A DNA stretch of 55,099 bases, taken from the NCBI RefSeq assembly GCF_000378405.1, contig NZ_KB899636.1:941558-996656 (forward strand). Reading direction: 5' to 3'. Below are positions 47,828 to 55,099 of the stretch, piece by piece (the stretch's first letter is position 1; every line of letters begins with the position of its first letter). Source of the DNA: Succinimonas amylolytica DSM 2873. Lineage in GTDB: Bacteria > Pseudomonadota > Gammaproteobacteria > Enterobacterales > Succinivibrionaceae. A program made the translations under genes and the position numbers. The notes under the pieces were generated by a model. It ran no database searches. It saw only the letters and a program-made list of their open reading frames with translations, and was not told the DNA's origin.

Positions 47828-47857
47828 TTGACATGAAAGCTATGCTTCCTGTAGAAT
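47828..47857 (+). promoter_or_regulatory. Promoter of second tRNA-Phe and tRNA-Thr
   Basis: TTGACA at 47828-47833 and TAGAAT at 47852-47857 are 18 bases apart, 18 bases before the second tRNA-Phe. The tRNA-Thr 10 bases further on is probably in the same transcript. Confidence 0.8.
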
Positions 47858-47875
47858 GCACCTCCGTAGCCTGAT

Positions 47876-47951
<76 letters not shown>

Positions 47952-47961
47952 TCTCTTTATT

Positions 47962-48037
47962 GCCGGCTTAGCTCAGTTGGTAGAGCAGCTGATTTGTAAT
48001 CAGTTGGTCATCAGTTCGAATCCGTTAGCCGGCACCA
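47962..48037 (+). tRNA. tRNA-Thr (TGT)
   Basis: 76 bases with CCA; GCCGGCT pairs with AGCCGGC and the anticodon loop TTTGTAA holds TGT. The T-stem is weak: ATCAG opposite CCGTT leaves a T-T and an A-C mismatch. Confidence 0.93.
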
Positions 48038-48709
48038 TCTGGTTGCTTCTGCATTTTCTGTTTCTTTCTTACAGTTTTTTGTTCGGTCAGCTTTTTTGCT
48101 GGCAGTTGCTCCTAACTTTTGATTATTTTGTCTGATATCTGCATTACGTAATCCGAGTGTCAAAGTGTTACTTCTTGATATGGAATGAACACTCTGGAGT
48201 AGGTTATATGTATATGCCTTGTAAGAACACTGATTCCTGAAAGCATCATGTATGTTGAGTTCGATATTTCAGGGCGGTGGTGTATGGTTCATTTGTAGTA
48301 TTGAAATTAAAATTATTTTGGTGTGGCGGCTCTTGTTCCGGGTCTTACGAATGAATGGATCTTTCCGGTAAGTAATTCTGCGCCGTTCTGTGAAATATGG
48401 TTCCCGGCAATATATTTCAGGTGATGCCGTATTTTTAATTCGTGCAGTGAAATTGTTTACAAATCCTATGTTTGATGTGATGATTGTATCGCGGAATCCC
48501 GCCGAGGTGGTTCAGACGTGATACCGTGCCGGTGTGTTCTCGGCATTTATAAAGATGGGTAAGGCCGGAATTTTTGAAGTCAGCCGGTGGCAGGATTATT
48601 CCGGAAAGACGGGATTCTTCTGTGGGGAATTTTACAGTTTTCGGGCAGGTTAACGGTGCCGGAAACAGTAATGATTTAGATATTTCCGGAAATCGGAAAT
48701 CTATGCATT
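48038..48709. other. Intergenic region between tRNA-Thr and rnr
   Basis: A 672-base gap. No clear terminator follows the tRNAs; GTCAGC-TTTTTT-GCTGGC near 48090 is a hairpin with its T-run in the loop. TTTACA at 48456-48461 and GATGAT at 48479-48484 (17 apart) are a weak promoter candidate for rnr. No ORF or remnant was recognised. Confidence 0.35.
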
Positions 48710-51700
48710 ATGGAGAGGTGTGTTTTTTGGATATTAAACACACCTTCTGAAAAAAGTTATTATGGTGTGAGAATGATTGAAAAAGATACCAGTACTGTCA
48801 GACAGAAAAGAGAGGGAGCAAAAGTCCAGGGCGGAAAAGCAGGCAAAAAGAGTGCCGTCACGACTTCCCGGGGAAAATCGGTTAAGTCTTCATCCGTAAG
48901 ATCTGCTAAAAGAGCACAGCTGGCACCGCAGCTCGGCGGATCGACCATTAAAGGATTTTCACCTTTGAGCAGCATTCCGCCAACGCATGATCCTGTGAAA
49001 ACTCCGGATAGCAGCGAGGCACTAAGGATTCTCGAGGCTCCTGTTCCCCAAAGGGAAGAAAATGTCCTGACACTGGAAAAAGCTCCTGAAAATGCTGTTC
49101 CGGTTTCGGAAAAGACTCCAGCTTCCAAAAACAGAAAGGGGAAGACATCAGCCAGGTCAGCCCGTAAAAGTAGCAATGCGCCAGAGATATCTGCTGACGT
49201 AACGGCAGCCGAAAGCAAGACGGAAAAGCATCCTGTGCCATATAGCCGGGAGGTAGCAGGTTCGCTTCCGGAATCTCATTCCGCGGAGTCCTTGTTTGAG
49301 ACTGATGACGCTTGTGACAGTGAAGAAATGGATGATCTTCTTAACGATATGCTGCGAACCCCGGCTTCTGGCAGGATGGCTCCCGCCCGTAATGCGGGAA
49401 TTCCGGTTCGCCCCGACTTTGAATCAGGTGATTCTGATCTGGTTTTGGATGATGCCGGTTCCGCTCTGTCCAGGGATCAGAAAATACTGAAGGCTGCCAG
49501 GCTGGTGCCTCTTCTCAGGGATTCAGATGCTTCCGGCGCTGTTCCAGAGCTTGGGAAGACTTACATTTCCGCTGTTATGAATAAGCTTCGCTCATCTCTG
49601 ACAATGAGGGAGATGAAGATGATTACTCCCGAAATGATAGCGGAAGCGATCAGAAAGTCTGTAGCTTCAGAAAGCATGAGTTTCCATGAATGTGATCCCC
49701 GGCATTGCATTCTGTTGCCGGATAATGAGGTCAGACAGGTGTCCGGAAGCGTTCTGTTTGATTATGAACCGGATCCGGAAGATCGGAAGTTTGTGGCGTA
49801 CTTTGTCAGGGTGATTCTGGAGGATGGTTCAAAATATAATTTGTCCAATCCATCAGGGATTCCGCTGTTTCACGGAGATGAGGTTGCGGGCATATTTGAC
49901 ACCCGCAACGGCATTTTCTATGTGGGCCGGGTAACCGAATACCATAACAGCGTTGTAGGACGTGTCATGAAACGCCGTAACGGAAGCGTTCTTGCGGCTG
50001 ATGATCCCCGCTTTGGGAACTGCACCTTTGTGTTTGATTCCGAAGAGGCTCTCGGCGAGGCGGTTATGGGATCTGTGGTGGTCTGCGATATTGTTTCCAG
50101 AAATCCCGATAGTGTCTTCAGAATTAAAACCTCCAGGGTTCTGGGTGAACTGGGGCAGCTGGATGTGCAGATCCAGCTGGCAGTGCTGAGAAGTGGTATT
50201 CCTCATGAGTTCGGAAAACGGGTACAGGAACAGCTCGTAAATATTCCGGAAGAGGTTCCTGAGAGCGACAAGCGAAACCGGCGTGATATTCGGGAGCTGC
50301 CTCTGGTAACTATTGACGGCGAGGATGCGCGGGATTTTGACGATGCTGTGTACTGTCGCCGGGAGGATGACGGTTTCCGGCTTTGGGTGGCTATTGCCGA
50401 CGTATCATATTATGTAAGGCCGGATACCCCTTTGGATGCGGAGGCCGCCAAAAGAGGTAATTCTGTTTACTTCCCCAACTATGTGGTGCCGATGCTCCCG
50501 GAGAAGCTGTCCAACGGTTTGTGTTCCCTGAATCCTCACGTGGACAGACTGTGTTTCGTATGCGAGGTGTTTGTTTCAGGAACCGGCGAACTGGGAGATT
50601 TTTCATTTTATCAGGCGGTAATGCGGTCTCATGCCCGACTCACCTATACCGATGTGGCTGGAATTCTTGCCGGCAGGGAACCTGACGGGGAATTCCGTTC
50701 TCTTGTTTCCCATATTAGGGATCTTCATGCCCTGTACCGGGTTTTAAAGGATGCCAGAATCAGACGCGGTACGGTAGATTTTGAGAGTGAGGAGGTGCGT
50801 TTTGTTTTTGACGAGAATCTGAATCTCACCAACATTGTTCCTTTGGTTCGCAATGATGCTCATATGCTGATAGAGGAGTGTATGATTGCTGCTAATATCT
50901 GTGCGGCCAGAATGGTGGACAATGCTCACGGCAGTACGCTGTATAGGGTGCATTCTGTACCGTCGCTTTCAAAGCTGGCTGCTTTCAGAGCCTTTATCAC
51001 TCCTTTGGGATACCGGCTGGATGGTGGAGATTCGCCGCAGCCTTCGGATTATGCCCGGCTGGCAGAGAGCTTTAAGGATAGCCCGAACAGAAAGGTTCTC
51101 AATGTCATGATGCTGCGTTCCATGTCCTTGGCTGAGTATTCACCGGTTAATCAGGGGCATTTCGGATTGGCGCTGAGCCACTATGCTCACTTTACTTCGC
51201 CAATTCGTCGTTATCCGGATCTGCAGCTGCACCGTGAGTTAAAGCATCTTCTTTTGGGTGAGGCAGGAGTGAAGTCGGGAGCACGGGAATACCGTAATCC
51301 AGAGCTTCTCAAAATTGCAGACCAGTGTAATCTTACCGAGAGAAGAGCGGATCAGATAACCGGAGAGGTGGCCAGAACTCTGAAGGCCCGTTTTATGGAG
51401 CAGTTTATCGGAAAGACTCTTCCGGGAGTAATTTCCAACGTGGAAGCATTCGGTATTTTTGTGGTAATCGAACGGTTCCATGTGGATGGTATGGTTCACA
51501 TTTCCAGGATGAATGTTGCGGACTACCTGATATATGACCGTAATTCCTGCACGCTTGTCGGGGATAATACCGGTATCAGATTCCGTATCGGGGACCCGGT
51601 ACAGGTAAGAATTGACGAAGTGGACGTGGATGCCGGAAAAATCGGGATGAGCCTGGTACTAAAAAATCAGAAGAAAGGAAAGAAATCCGGTAAAAAAACT

Positions 51701-52207
51701 AGCAGTCAGGAACAGTCTGAGGAACTGACTGTAATTCCGGAATTAGTGGATTCCGGACTGCCGGGAGAGGAGGTAAACCGCAGGATCATCAGTTCTTTGA
51801 GAACCTGGAGCGGAAAGGAGAGTACCGATAGAGAGGCTACTGTTCTCAGTGCTGGCGGTTCCGGGATGTCTGCAGGAAGGTCTGTGGAAAAAGCTGTGGT
51901 TTCTGAAAAGGCGGGGGCTTCTGAATTTTCTGCGGAGTCTTCCAACGGCAAATCTCCAAAATCCGGAAAGTCTCGGAAGAAGTCTGTAAAGGGAGGGAAT
52001 CCCGGAAATGCAGTTTCCGGCGAGGCTGACGGGAATTCTTTGGAGAATCTTATGAATGCCAATCCTGAGTTCCGGGAGCTTTATTCCGGATATCTCAAGG
52101 AGAAGGAAGCTCTGAGCATTCAGGAGGAGAATCTGAAAAAGCTGCAGGATAAGGTTGAGAAAATGCGTCAGGAGCTGATCAGGCATTTTGTGAGCACGGT
52201 GCTGTAA
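48710..52207 (+). CDS. rnr: Ribonuclease R with extended N- and C-termini
   Basis: RNase R is a 3'-5' exoribonuclease that degrades structured RNA. The product is up to 1165 residues, against 813 in E. coli. Residues about 1-265 are a low-complexity Lys/Ser/Ala/Glu-rich extension, then a helical and cold-shock part (about 265-500), the RNB catalytic domain with DGEDARDFDDAV near 534-545, an S1 domain near 900-985 (GVISNVEAFGIFV), and a basic Ser/Lys-rich C-terminus ending in a coiled coil. The four acidic metal ligands are present. The start is unsure: ATG 48710, GTG 48767 and ATG 48773 are all in frame and none has a good ribosome site. rlmB follows, as in E. coli. Confidence 0.93.
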   Translation: MERCVFWILNTPSEKSYYGVRMIEKDTSTVRQKREGAKVQGGKAGKKSAVTTSRGKSVKSSSVRSAKRAQLAPQLGGSTIKGFSPLSSIPPTHDPVKTPDSSEALRILEAPVPQREENVLTLEKAPENAVPVSEKTPASKNRKGKTSARSARKSSNAPEISADVTAAESKTEKHPVPYSREVAGSLPESHSAESLFETDDACDSEEMDDLLNDMLRTPASGRMAPARNAGIPVRPDFESGDSDLVLDDAGSALSRDQKILKAARLVPLLRDSDASGAVPELGKTYISAVMNKLRSSLTMREMKMITPEMIAEAIRKSVASESMSFHECDPRHCILLPDNEVRQVSGSVLFDYEPDPEDRKFVAYFVRVILEDGSKYNLSNPSGIPLFHGDEVAGIFDTRNGIFYVGRVTEYHNSVVGRVMKRRNGSVLAADDPRFGNCTFVFDSEEALGEAVMGSVVVCDIVSRNPDSVFRIKTSRVLGELGQLDVQIQLAVLRSGIPHEFGKRVQEQLVNIPEEVPESDKRNRRDIRELPLVTIDGEDARDFDDAVYCRREDDGFRLWVAIADVSYYVRPDTPLDAEAAKRGNSVYFPNYVVPMLPEKLSNGLCSLNPHVDRLCFVCEVFVSGTGELGDFSFYQAVMRSHARLTYTDVAGILAGREPDGEFRSLVSHIRDLHALYRVLKDARIRRGTVDFESEEVRFVFDENLNLTNIVPLVRNDAHMLIEECMIAANICAARMVDNAHGSTLYRVHSVPSLSKLAAFRAFITPLGYRLDGGDSPQPSDYARLAESFKDSPNRKVLNVMMLRSMSLAEYSPVNQGHFGLALSHYAHFTSPIRRYPDLQLHRELKHLLLGEAGVKSGAREYRNPELLKIADQCNLTERRADQITGEVARTLKARFMEQFIGKTLPGVISNVEAFGIFVVIERFHVDGMVHISRMNVADYLIYDRNSCTLVGDNTGIRFRIGDPVQVRIDEVDVDAGKIGMSLVLKNQKKGKKSGKKTSSQEQSEELTVIPELVDSGLPGEEVNRRIISSLRTWSGKESTDREATVLSAGGSGMSAGRSVEKAVVSEKAGASEFSAESSNGKSPKSGKSRKKSVKGGNPGNAVSGEADGNSLENLMNANPEFRELYSGYLKEKEALSIQEENLKKLQDKVEKMRQELIRHFVSTVL

Positions 52208-52338
52208 TTAACTGTAAGGCTTCTGTATCATGAACGGCCGGGAGCTGTAATTGGCAGAGCCGGAAATTTCGGAGAGATTCCCTGTTTGCGGCTAGGAGCC
52301 TCCGTTCTTTTTTGTGTTTATTTGTAAAGGAGTGTTAT

Positions 52339-53091
52339 ATGAGCAGCAAACAGGAATATGTATACGGCATTCATGCAGTAAAAGCTCTTCTTGAAACTGA
52401 ACCGGAGCGAATTATCGAAGGCTATGCGCTGCGAGGCCGTAATGATGCCCGCCTTCAGGAAATTATTGCAGCATTTGAAAGGTACGATCTTACTGTAACC
52501 GAGGTTACCAGAAAGGCTCTTGACGAAAAGGTATTTGGCGGTACTCATCAGGGTATAGTCGTCCGTGTCAAGCCTCTAAAGGAAAGAGGGGATAATGAGC
52601 TTAAGGATTTTTTGGATGGAGTGGCTTCTCCATTTCTCCTGATACTGGATAATGTTACCGATCCGCATAATCTTGGAGCCTGTCTCCGGAATTGCGACGG
52701 TGCCGGAGTTGATGCGGTTATTGTACCCAGGGATAACAGCGCTCCCCTGTCGGGTATTGCCAAAAAGGTGGCCTCGGGGGCGGCGGAGACGGTTCCGGTA
52801 TTCTACGTGACGAATCTGGCCAGAACAATGAGAGAGCTCAAGGAGCGAAATATTTTTATAGTTGGGACTGCCGGTGAGACTGACAAGGTGCTTTACGAGG
52901 CCGATCTTACAGGACCGCTAGCAGTGGTTATGGGGGCTGAAGATACAGGAATGCGGAGGCTTACCAGAGAGAATTGTGATGCTCTCGTAAAGATTCCGAT
53001 GTATGGCAAGGTTACCAGTCTTAATGTCTCAGTAGCTACCGGGGTGGTTCTTTTTGAGGCTGTGCGGCAGCGACTGGTATCTCGGAAGTAG
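52339..53091 (+). CDS. rlmB: 23S rRNA G2251 2'-O-methyltransferase RlmB
   Basis: RlmB methylates the ribose of G2251 in 23S rRNA. The start at 52339 is chosen for AAAGGAG 8 bases upstream and the family-like [19 protein letters not shown]; a reading from 52312 is not supported. The 250-residue product (243 in E. coli) has the small N-terminal substrate domain and the SPOUT knot motifs: [12 protein letters not shown] (N-D-P-x-N-x-G), [12 protein letters not shown] and [18 protein letters not shown]. The order rnr-rlmB matches E. coli, though here 131 bases separate them. Confidence 0.95.
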   Translation: MSSKQEYVYGIHAVKALLETEPERIIEGYALRGRNDARLQEIIAAFERYDLTVTEVTRKALDEKVFGGTHQGIVVRVKPLKERGDNELKDFLDGVASPFLLILDNVTDPHNLGACLRNCDGAGVDAVIVPRDNSAPLSGIAKKVASGAAETVPVFYVTNLARTMRELKERNIFIVGTAGETDKVLYEADLTGPLAVVMGAEDTGMRRLTRENCDALVKIPMYGKVTSLNVSVATGVVLFEAVRQRLVSRK

Positions 53092-53141
53092 TTGTGTGCG
53101 GCCCTTACAGAGAATGATTTGTGACTGCACGCAAATTATTC

Positions 53142-53170
53142 TTGCATTTGAGGACAGGTATCCTTATAAT
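53142..53170 (+). promoter_or_regulatory. Promoter of rpsF operon
   Basis: TTGCAT at 53142-53147 and TATAAT at 53165-53170 are 17 bases apart, about 85 bases before the rpsF ATG. Confidence 0.8.
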
Positions 53171-53177
53171 CCGCACG

Positions 53178-53220
53178 TCGGTCAATCTGTAATTGGTTCC
53201 TTGCCTTAAAAGCAGACCGA
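53178..53220 (+). promoter_or_regulatory. Probable S6:S18 autoregulatory leader
   Basis: In the rpsF leader TCGGTC at 53178-53183 pairs with GACCGA at 53215-53220, with a further CTG/CAG pair inside, leaving an unpaired loop. The position and the CCG at the 3' side fit the known S6:S18-binding leader motif that lets the proteins repress their own mRNA. Assigned by pattern only. Confidence 0.5.
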
Positions 53221-53254
53221 GCTTAAGAGGCTGTATCCGTAAGGAGCATGACAA

Positions 53255-53677
53255 ATGCGTCATTATGAAATCGTAATAATGGTTCATCCAGACCAGAGCG
53301 AACAGGTTCCGGGAATGGTTGAACGTTATGTTGGCATTATCGAAAAAGCCGGTGGAAAGATCACCCGTAAGGAAGACTGGGGTCGCCGTCAGCTTGCTTA
53401 TCCCATTGAAAAGCTTCACAAGGCTCATTATGTGTTAATCAACGCTGATACCGATCAGAAGGTTGTTGACGAGCTTTCTAACCTTTTCCGTTACAACGAT
53501 GCAGTTATTCGCTGCCTCATTACCCGTACTAAGGAAGCTGTAACCGAGCCTTCTCCGATGTTCAAGGCCCGTGAGGAACGTCATAGCCGTGAGGATCGTG
53601 ATGGCCGTGATGCTGAAGAAGCTGTTCAGACCAGTGAGGCTGAATCAGCAGTTGAAAGTGAAGAAACTCAGGAATAA
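53255..53677 (+). CDS. rpsF: Small ribosomal subunit protein S6
   Basis: S6 binds S18 and helix 22-23 of 16S rRNA in the platform of the 30S subunit. The 140-residue product begins [20 protein letters not shown] and contains [12 protein letters not shown] and AHYVL, all typical. The C-terminal 40 residues are acidic, with a Glu-rich tail of the kind modified by RimK in E. coli. TAAGGAG lies ahead of the ATG. The first gene of rpsF-rpsR-rplI; rpsR follows after 11 bases, leaving no room for priB, which lies there in E. coli. Confidence 0.97.
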   Translation: MRHYEIVIMVHPDQSEQVPGMVERYVGIIEKAGGKITRKEDWGRRQLAYPIEKLHKAHYVLINADTDQKVVDELSNLFRYNDAVIRCLITRTKEAVTEPSPMFKAREERHSREDRDGRDAEEAVQTSEAESAVESEETQE

Positions 53678-53688
53678 GGAGCAAGTCC

Positions 53689-53934
53689 ATGGCACATTTT
53701 TACCATCGTCGTAAGTTCTGCCGTTTTACTGCAGATGGCGTAACCGAGATCGATTATAAGGATCTGAACACTCTTAAGAGCTATGTGACTGAATCCTACA
53801 AGATCGTTCCGAGCCGTATTACTGGCACCCGTGCTAAATACCAGCGTCAGCTGGCCGTAGCTATTAAGCGTGCACGTTACTTGGCTCTTCTCCCGTATAC
53901 TGATCTTCATGCCTCCAAGCAGGGTGGCAAGTAA
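53689..53934 (+). CDS. rpsR: Small ribosomal subunit protein S18
   Basis: S18, partner of S6 in the 30S platform. The 81-residue product (75 in E. coli) reads [22 protein letters not shown] and [19 protein letters not shown] (shown in part), almost identical to E. coli. A short ASKQGGK extension ends it. AAGGAGC precedes the ATG, and rplI follows after 52 bases. Confidence 0.98.
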   Translation: MAHFYHRRKFCRFTADGVTEIDYKDLNTLKSYVTESYKIVPSRITGTRAKYQRQLAVAIKRARYLALLPYTDLHASKQGGK

Positions 53935-53986
53935 TCGGTTTGGCGTGAAGGCCTAACTCTGTTTTGTTTTTATTCGAGGAAAGGTA

Positions 53987-54439
53987 ATGGAAGTTATTCT
54001 TCTTGATAAGATTGCCCATCTTGGCGGACTGGGTGATCAGGTTAAGGTTAAGAGCGGTTTTGCTCGTAACTATCTCATCCCTCAGAAAAAGGCTGTGATG
54101 GCTACTGAGGCTAACAAGCAAAAGTTTGAAGAGCAGCGTGCTGAGCTGGAGGCAAAGATTGCCAAGGAACTGGCTGATGCCCAGGCCCGTTGCGACAAGA
54201 TTGATGCTCTTGAAAACATTGTTATTGAAGCTAAGGCTGGTGATGAGGGTAAGCTTTTCGGTTCAGTAGGAACTCGCGATATTGCTGAGGCTCTCCAGAA
54301 TGCCGGTGTTGAGGTTCATAAGAGCGAAATTCGTCTTTCTGAAGGTGTTCTCCGCTCTACTGGTGAGTATGAGATTGCAGTTTCTCTGCATCCTGATGTT
54401 AAGACCAAGATTAAGCTCAATATTGTTCCTGCCAAGTAA
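53987..54439 (+). CDS. rplI: Large ribosomal subunit protein L9
   Basis: L9 binds 23S rRNA near the L1 stalk and helps keep the reading frame. The 150-residue product (149 in E. coli) has the N-domain [22 protein letters not shown] (given as [17 protein letters not shown]), [13 protein letters not shown], the long connecting helix and the C-domain ending in VPAK. GAGGAAAGG precedes the ATG. A strong terminator follows. Confidence 0.98.
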   Translation: MEVILLDKIAHLGGLGDQVKVKSGFARNYLIPQKKAVMATEANKQKFEEQRAELEAKIAKELADAQARCDKIDALENIVIEAKAGDEGKLFGSVGTRDIAEALQNAGVEVHKSEIRLSEGVLRSTGEYEIAVSLHPDVKTKIKLNIVPAK

Positions 54440-54473
54440 TGTTCTGAAAGGCAGCAGACAGTAGAATATGAAG

Positions 54474-54502
54474 AAGGGGAAGTTCGGGCTTCCCCTTTTT
54501 TT
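54474..54502 (+). terminator. Terminator of rpsF-rpsR-rplI
   Basis: AAGGGGAAG at 54474-54482 pairs with CTTCCCCTT at 54489-54497, loop TTCGGG, followed by T to 54502. Confidence 0.9.
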
Positions 54503-54894
54503 GTCTGGTATGCGGTATCGGTTTTCTGATTCATGTTGATGGAGTTATCAGAGTTATATCCCGTCCCGTATACTCTCAATACCCCATCTCCGGGAAATTG
54601 TCTTTCTTTGGTGCGTTCGCTTTCGTATATTTTTTCTCCATGAGACGACGTTTGTTAGGTGAATACTGGTATTAAGGAGATGTCATATAGTATTGAACAG
54701 GATCAGTTTCGCTGAATAGATTACAGGCAATTATACAGGCAGCTTCGGAAGCTTGTGTTCCAGAATGGTTTGGTTCCCTTTATAGTATTAGGTCTTAAAC
54801 CGTCTTTTTAAGGCTTCAGGGATTCTTGACAAAAGTGCTGGTGAATCCGTACCATATCGCACACAAAAATCGTGATGTGCTGAAGGAATTTGCA
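54503..54894. other. Intergenic region before the right-edge gene
   Basis: A 392-base AT-leaning gap after the ribosomal operon. A small hairpin (AGCTTC/GAAGCT) lies near 54741-54754. No gene was recognised; the only other feature is the promoter at 54826. Confidence 0.4.
54826..54855 (+). promoter_or_regulatory. Possible promoter of right-edge gene
   Basis: TTGACA at 54826-54831 and TACCAT at 54850-54855, 18 bases apart, lie 40 bases before the ATG at 54895. Confidence 0.5.
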
Positions 54895-55099
54895 ATGGAA
54901 GCGAAGATCACAAATAACAATCTTCCTGCTAATCAGCACGATACTGACACTTCCAAACTGGACAACCTTTACTCGTTAATCGAAAAACTTACATCAACCA
55001 TTCAAGAGCAGACCTCAACCATTCAGAAGCAGACTGAAGCCTTTCAAAATCAAGCCAAAAAAGTTGAAGAACAGGAGAATAGGATCAGCGAGCTCCTGG
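54895..55099 (+). CDS. Start of a coiled-coil protein, cut by window edge
   Basis: An open frame of 68 codons from ATG 54895, behind AAGGA, runs off the right edge. After a polar, Asn-rich start (MEAKITNNNLPANQHD) it becomes a heptad coiled coil (SLIEKLTSTIQEQTS...). Two near-identical 21-base units, TCAACCATTCA-(AGA or GAA)-GCAGAC-(C or T) at 54994-55014 and 55015-55035, repeat one heptad. Base and codon use are more AT-rich than in the ribosomal genes beside it. N-terminal coiled coils of this sort occur in IS66-type transposases, but nothing here is specific enough to name it. Confidence 0.55.
   Translation, partial: MEAKITNNNLPANQHDTDTSKLDNLYSLIEKLTSTIQEQTSTIQKQTEAFQNQAKKVEEQENRISELL

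Noticed and set aside
54640-54675. 11-codon frame MRRRLLGEYWY after rplI, resembling a leader peptide
   Set aside because: No ribosome site and no attenuator hairpin after it.

Overview
The window reads as a chromosomal segment of a gammaproteobacterium. Many proteins align closely with Escherichia coli families (EttA, FrdABCD, LolCDE, RsgA-Psd, SecA, TktA-Pgk-FbaA, RpsF-RpsR-RplI). A complete fumarate reductase operon next to an anaerobe-like carbon metabolism, and the lack of priB between rpsF and rpsR, suggest a fermentative, succinate-forming host such as a Succinivibrionaceae relative. That placement is an inference from gene content, not a phylogeny. No complete insertion sequence, prophage, CRISPR array or rRNA operon was seen.

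Layout, left to right. 1-4.5 kb: an unknown partial gene and queF (queuosine), a DUF5718-like protein, metK and a MIF-like tautomerase. 4.7-9.4 kb: a tightly overlapping three-gene operon of one membrane c-di-GMP phosphodiesterase (degenerate GGDEF plus intact EAL) and two membrane-anchored BMP/PnrA-type binding proteins; this is the best candidate for an undescribed system. 9.5-14.2 kb: tktA, pgk and fbaA, each with clear promoters or terminators. 14.3-20.2 kb: a decayed coding remnant, an LTA-synthase-type sulfatase, gltA and a PilZ-like gene preceded by two nested palindromes. 20.5-25.4 kb: lolCDE and an NhaC-type antiporter.

25.5-34 kb, minus strand: ettA, frdABCD, psd with a long disordered tail, and rsgA. 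34.3-38.4 kb: two identical tRNA-Gly genes, trmN6 and secA. 38.5-41.8 kb: an RCC1-propeller lipoprotein gene broken by a single-base frameshift exactly at its lipobox, and beside it another decayed coding remnant. 41.8-47.3 kb: hemW, rdgB and a flavoprotein that has lost its redox cysteines, all in one operon; then a HAD phosphatase, a divergent Hfq and a degenerate Memo-like protein. 47.5-55.1 kb: tRNA-Phe, tRNA-Phe and tRNA-Thr, an unusually long RNase R with rlmB, then the rpsF-rpsR-rplI operon with a probable S6:S18 leader, and finally the start of a coiled-coil gene cut by the right edge.

Functional themes are central carbon flow (transketolase, glycolysis, citrate synthase, fumarate reductase), envelope biogenesis (Lol, Psd, SecA, sulfatase), translation and RNA maintenance (EttA, RsgA, RNase R, RlmB, Hfq, tRNAs), and c-di-GMP signalling (EAL and PilZ proteins). 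Several proteins keep a family fold while losing hallmark catalytic residues (the flavoprotein, the Memo-like protein, the GGDEF domain, and in part Hfq).
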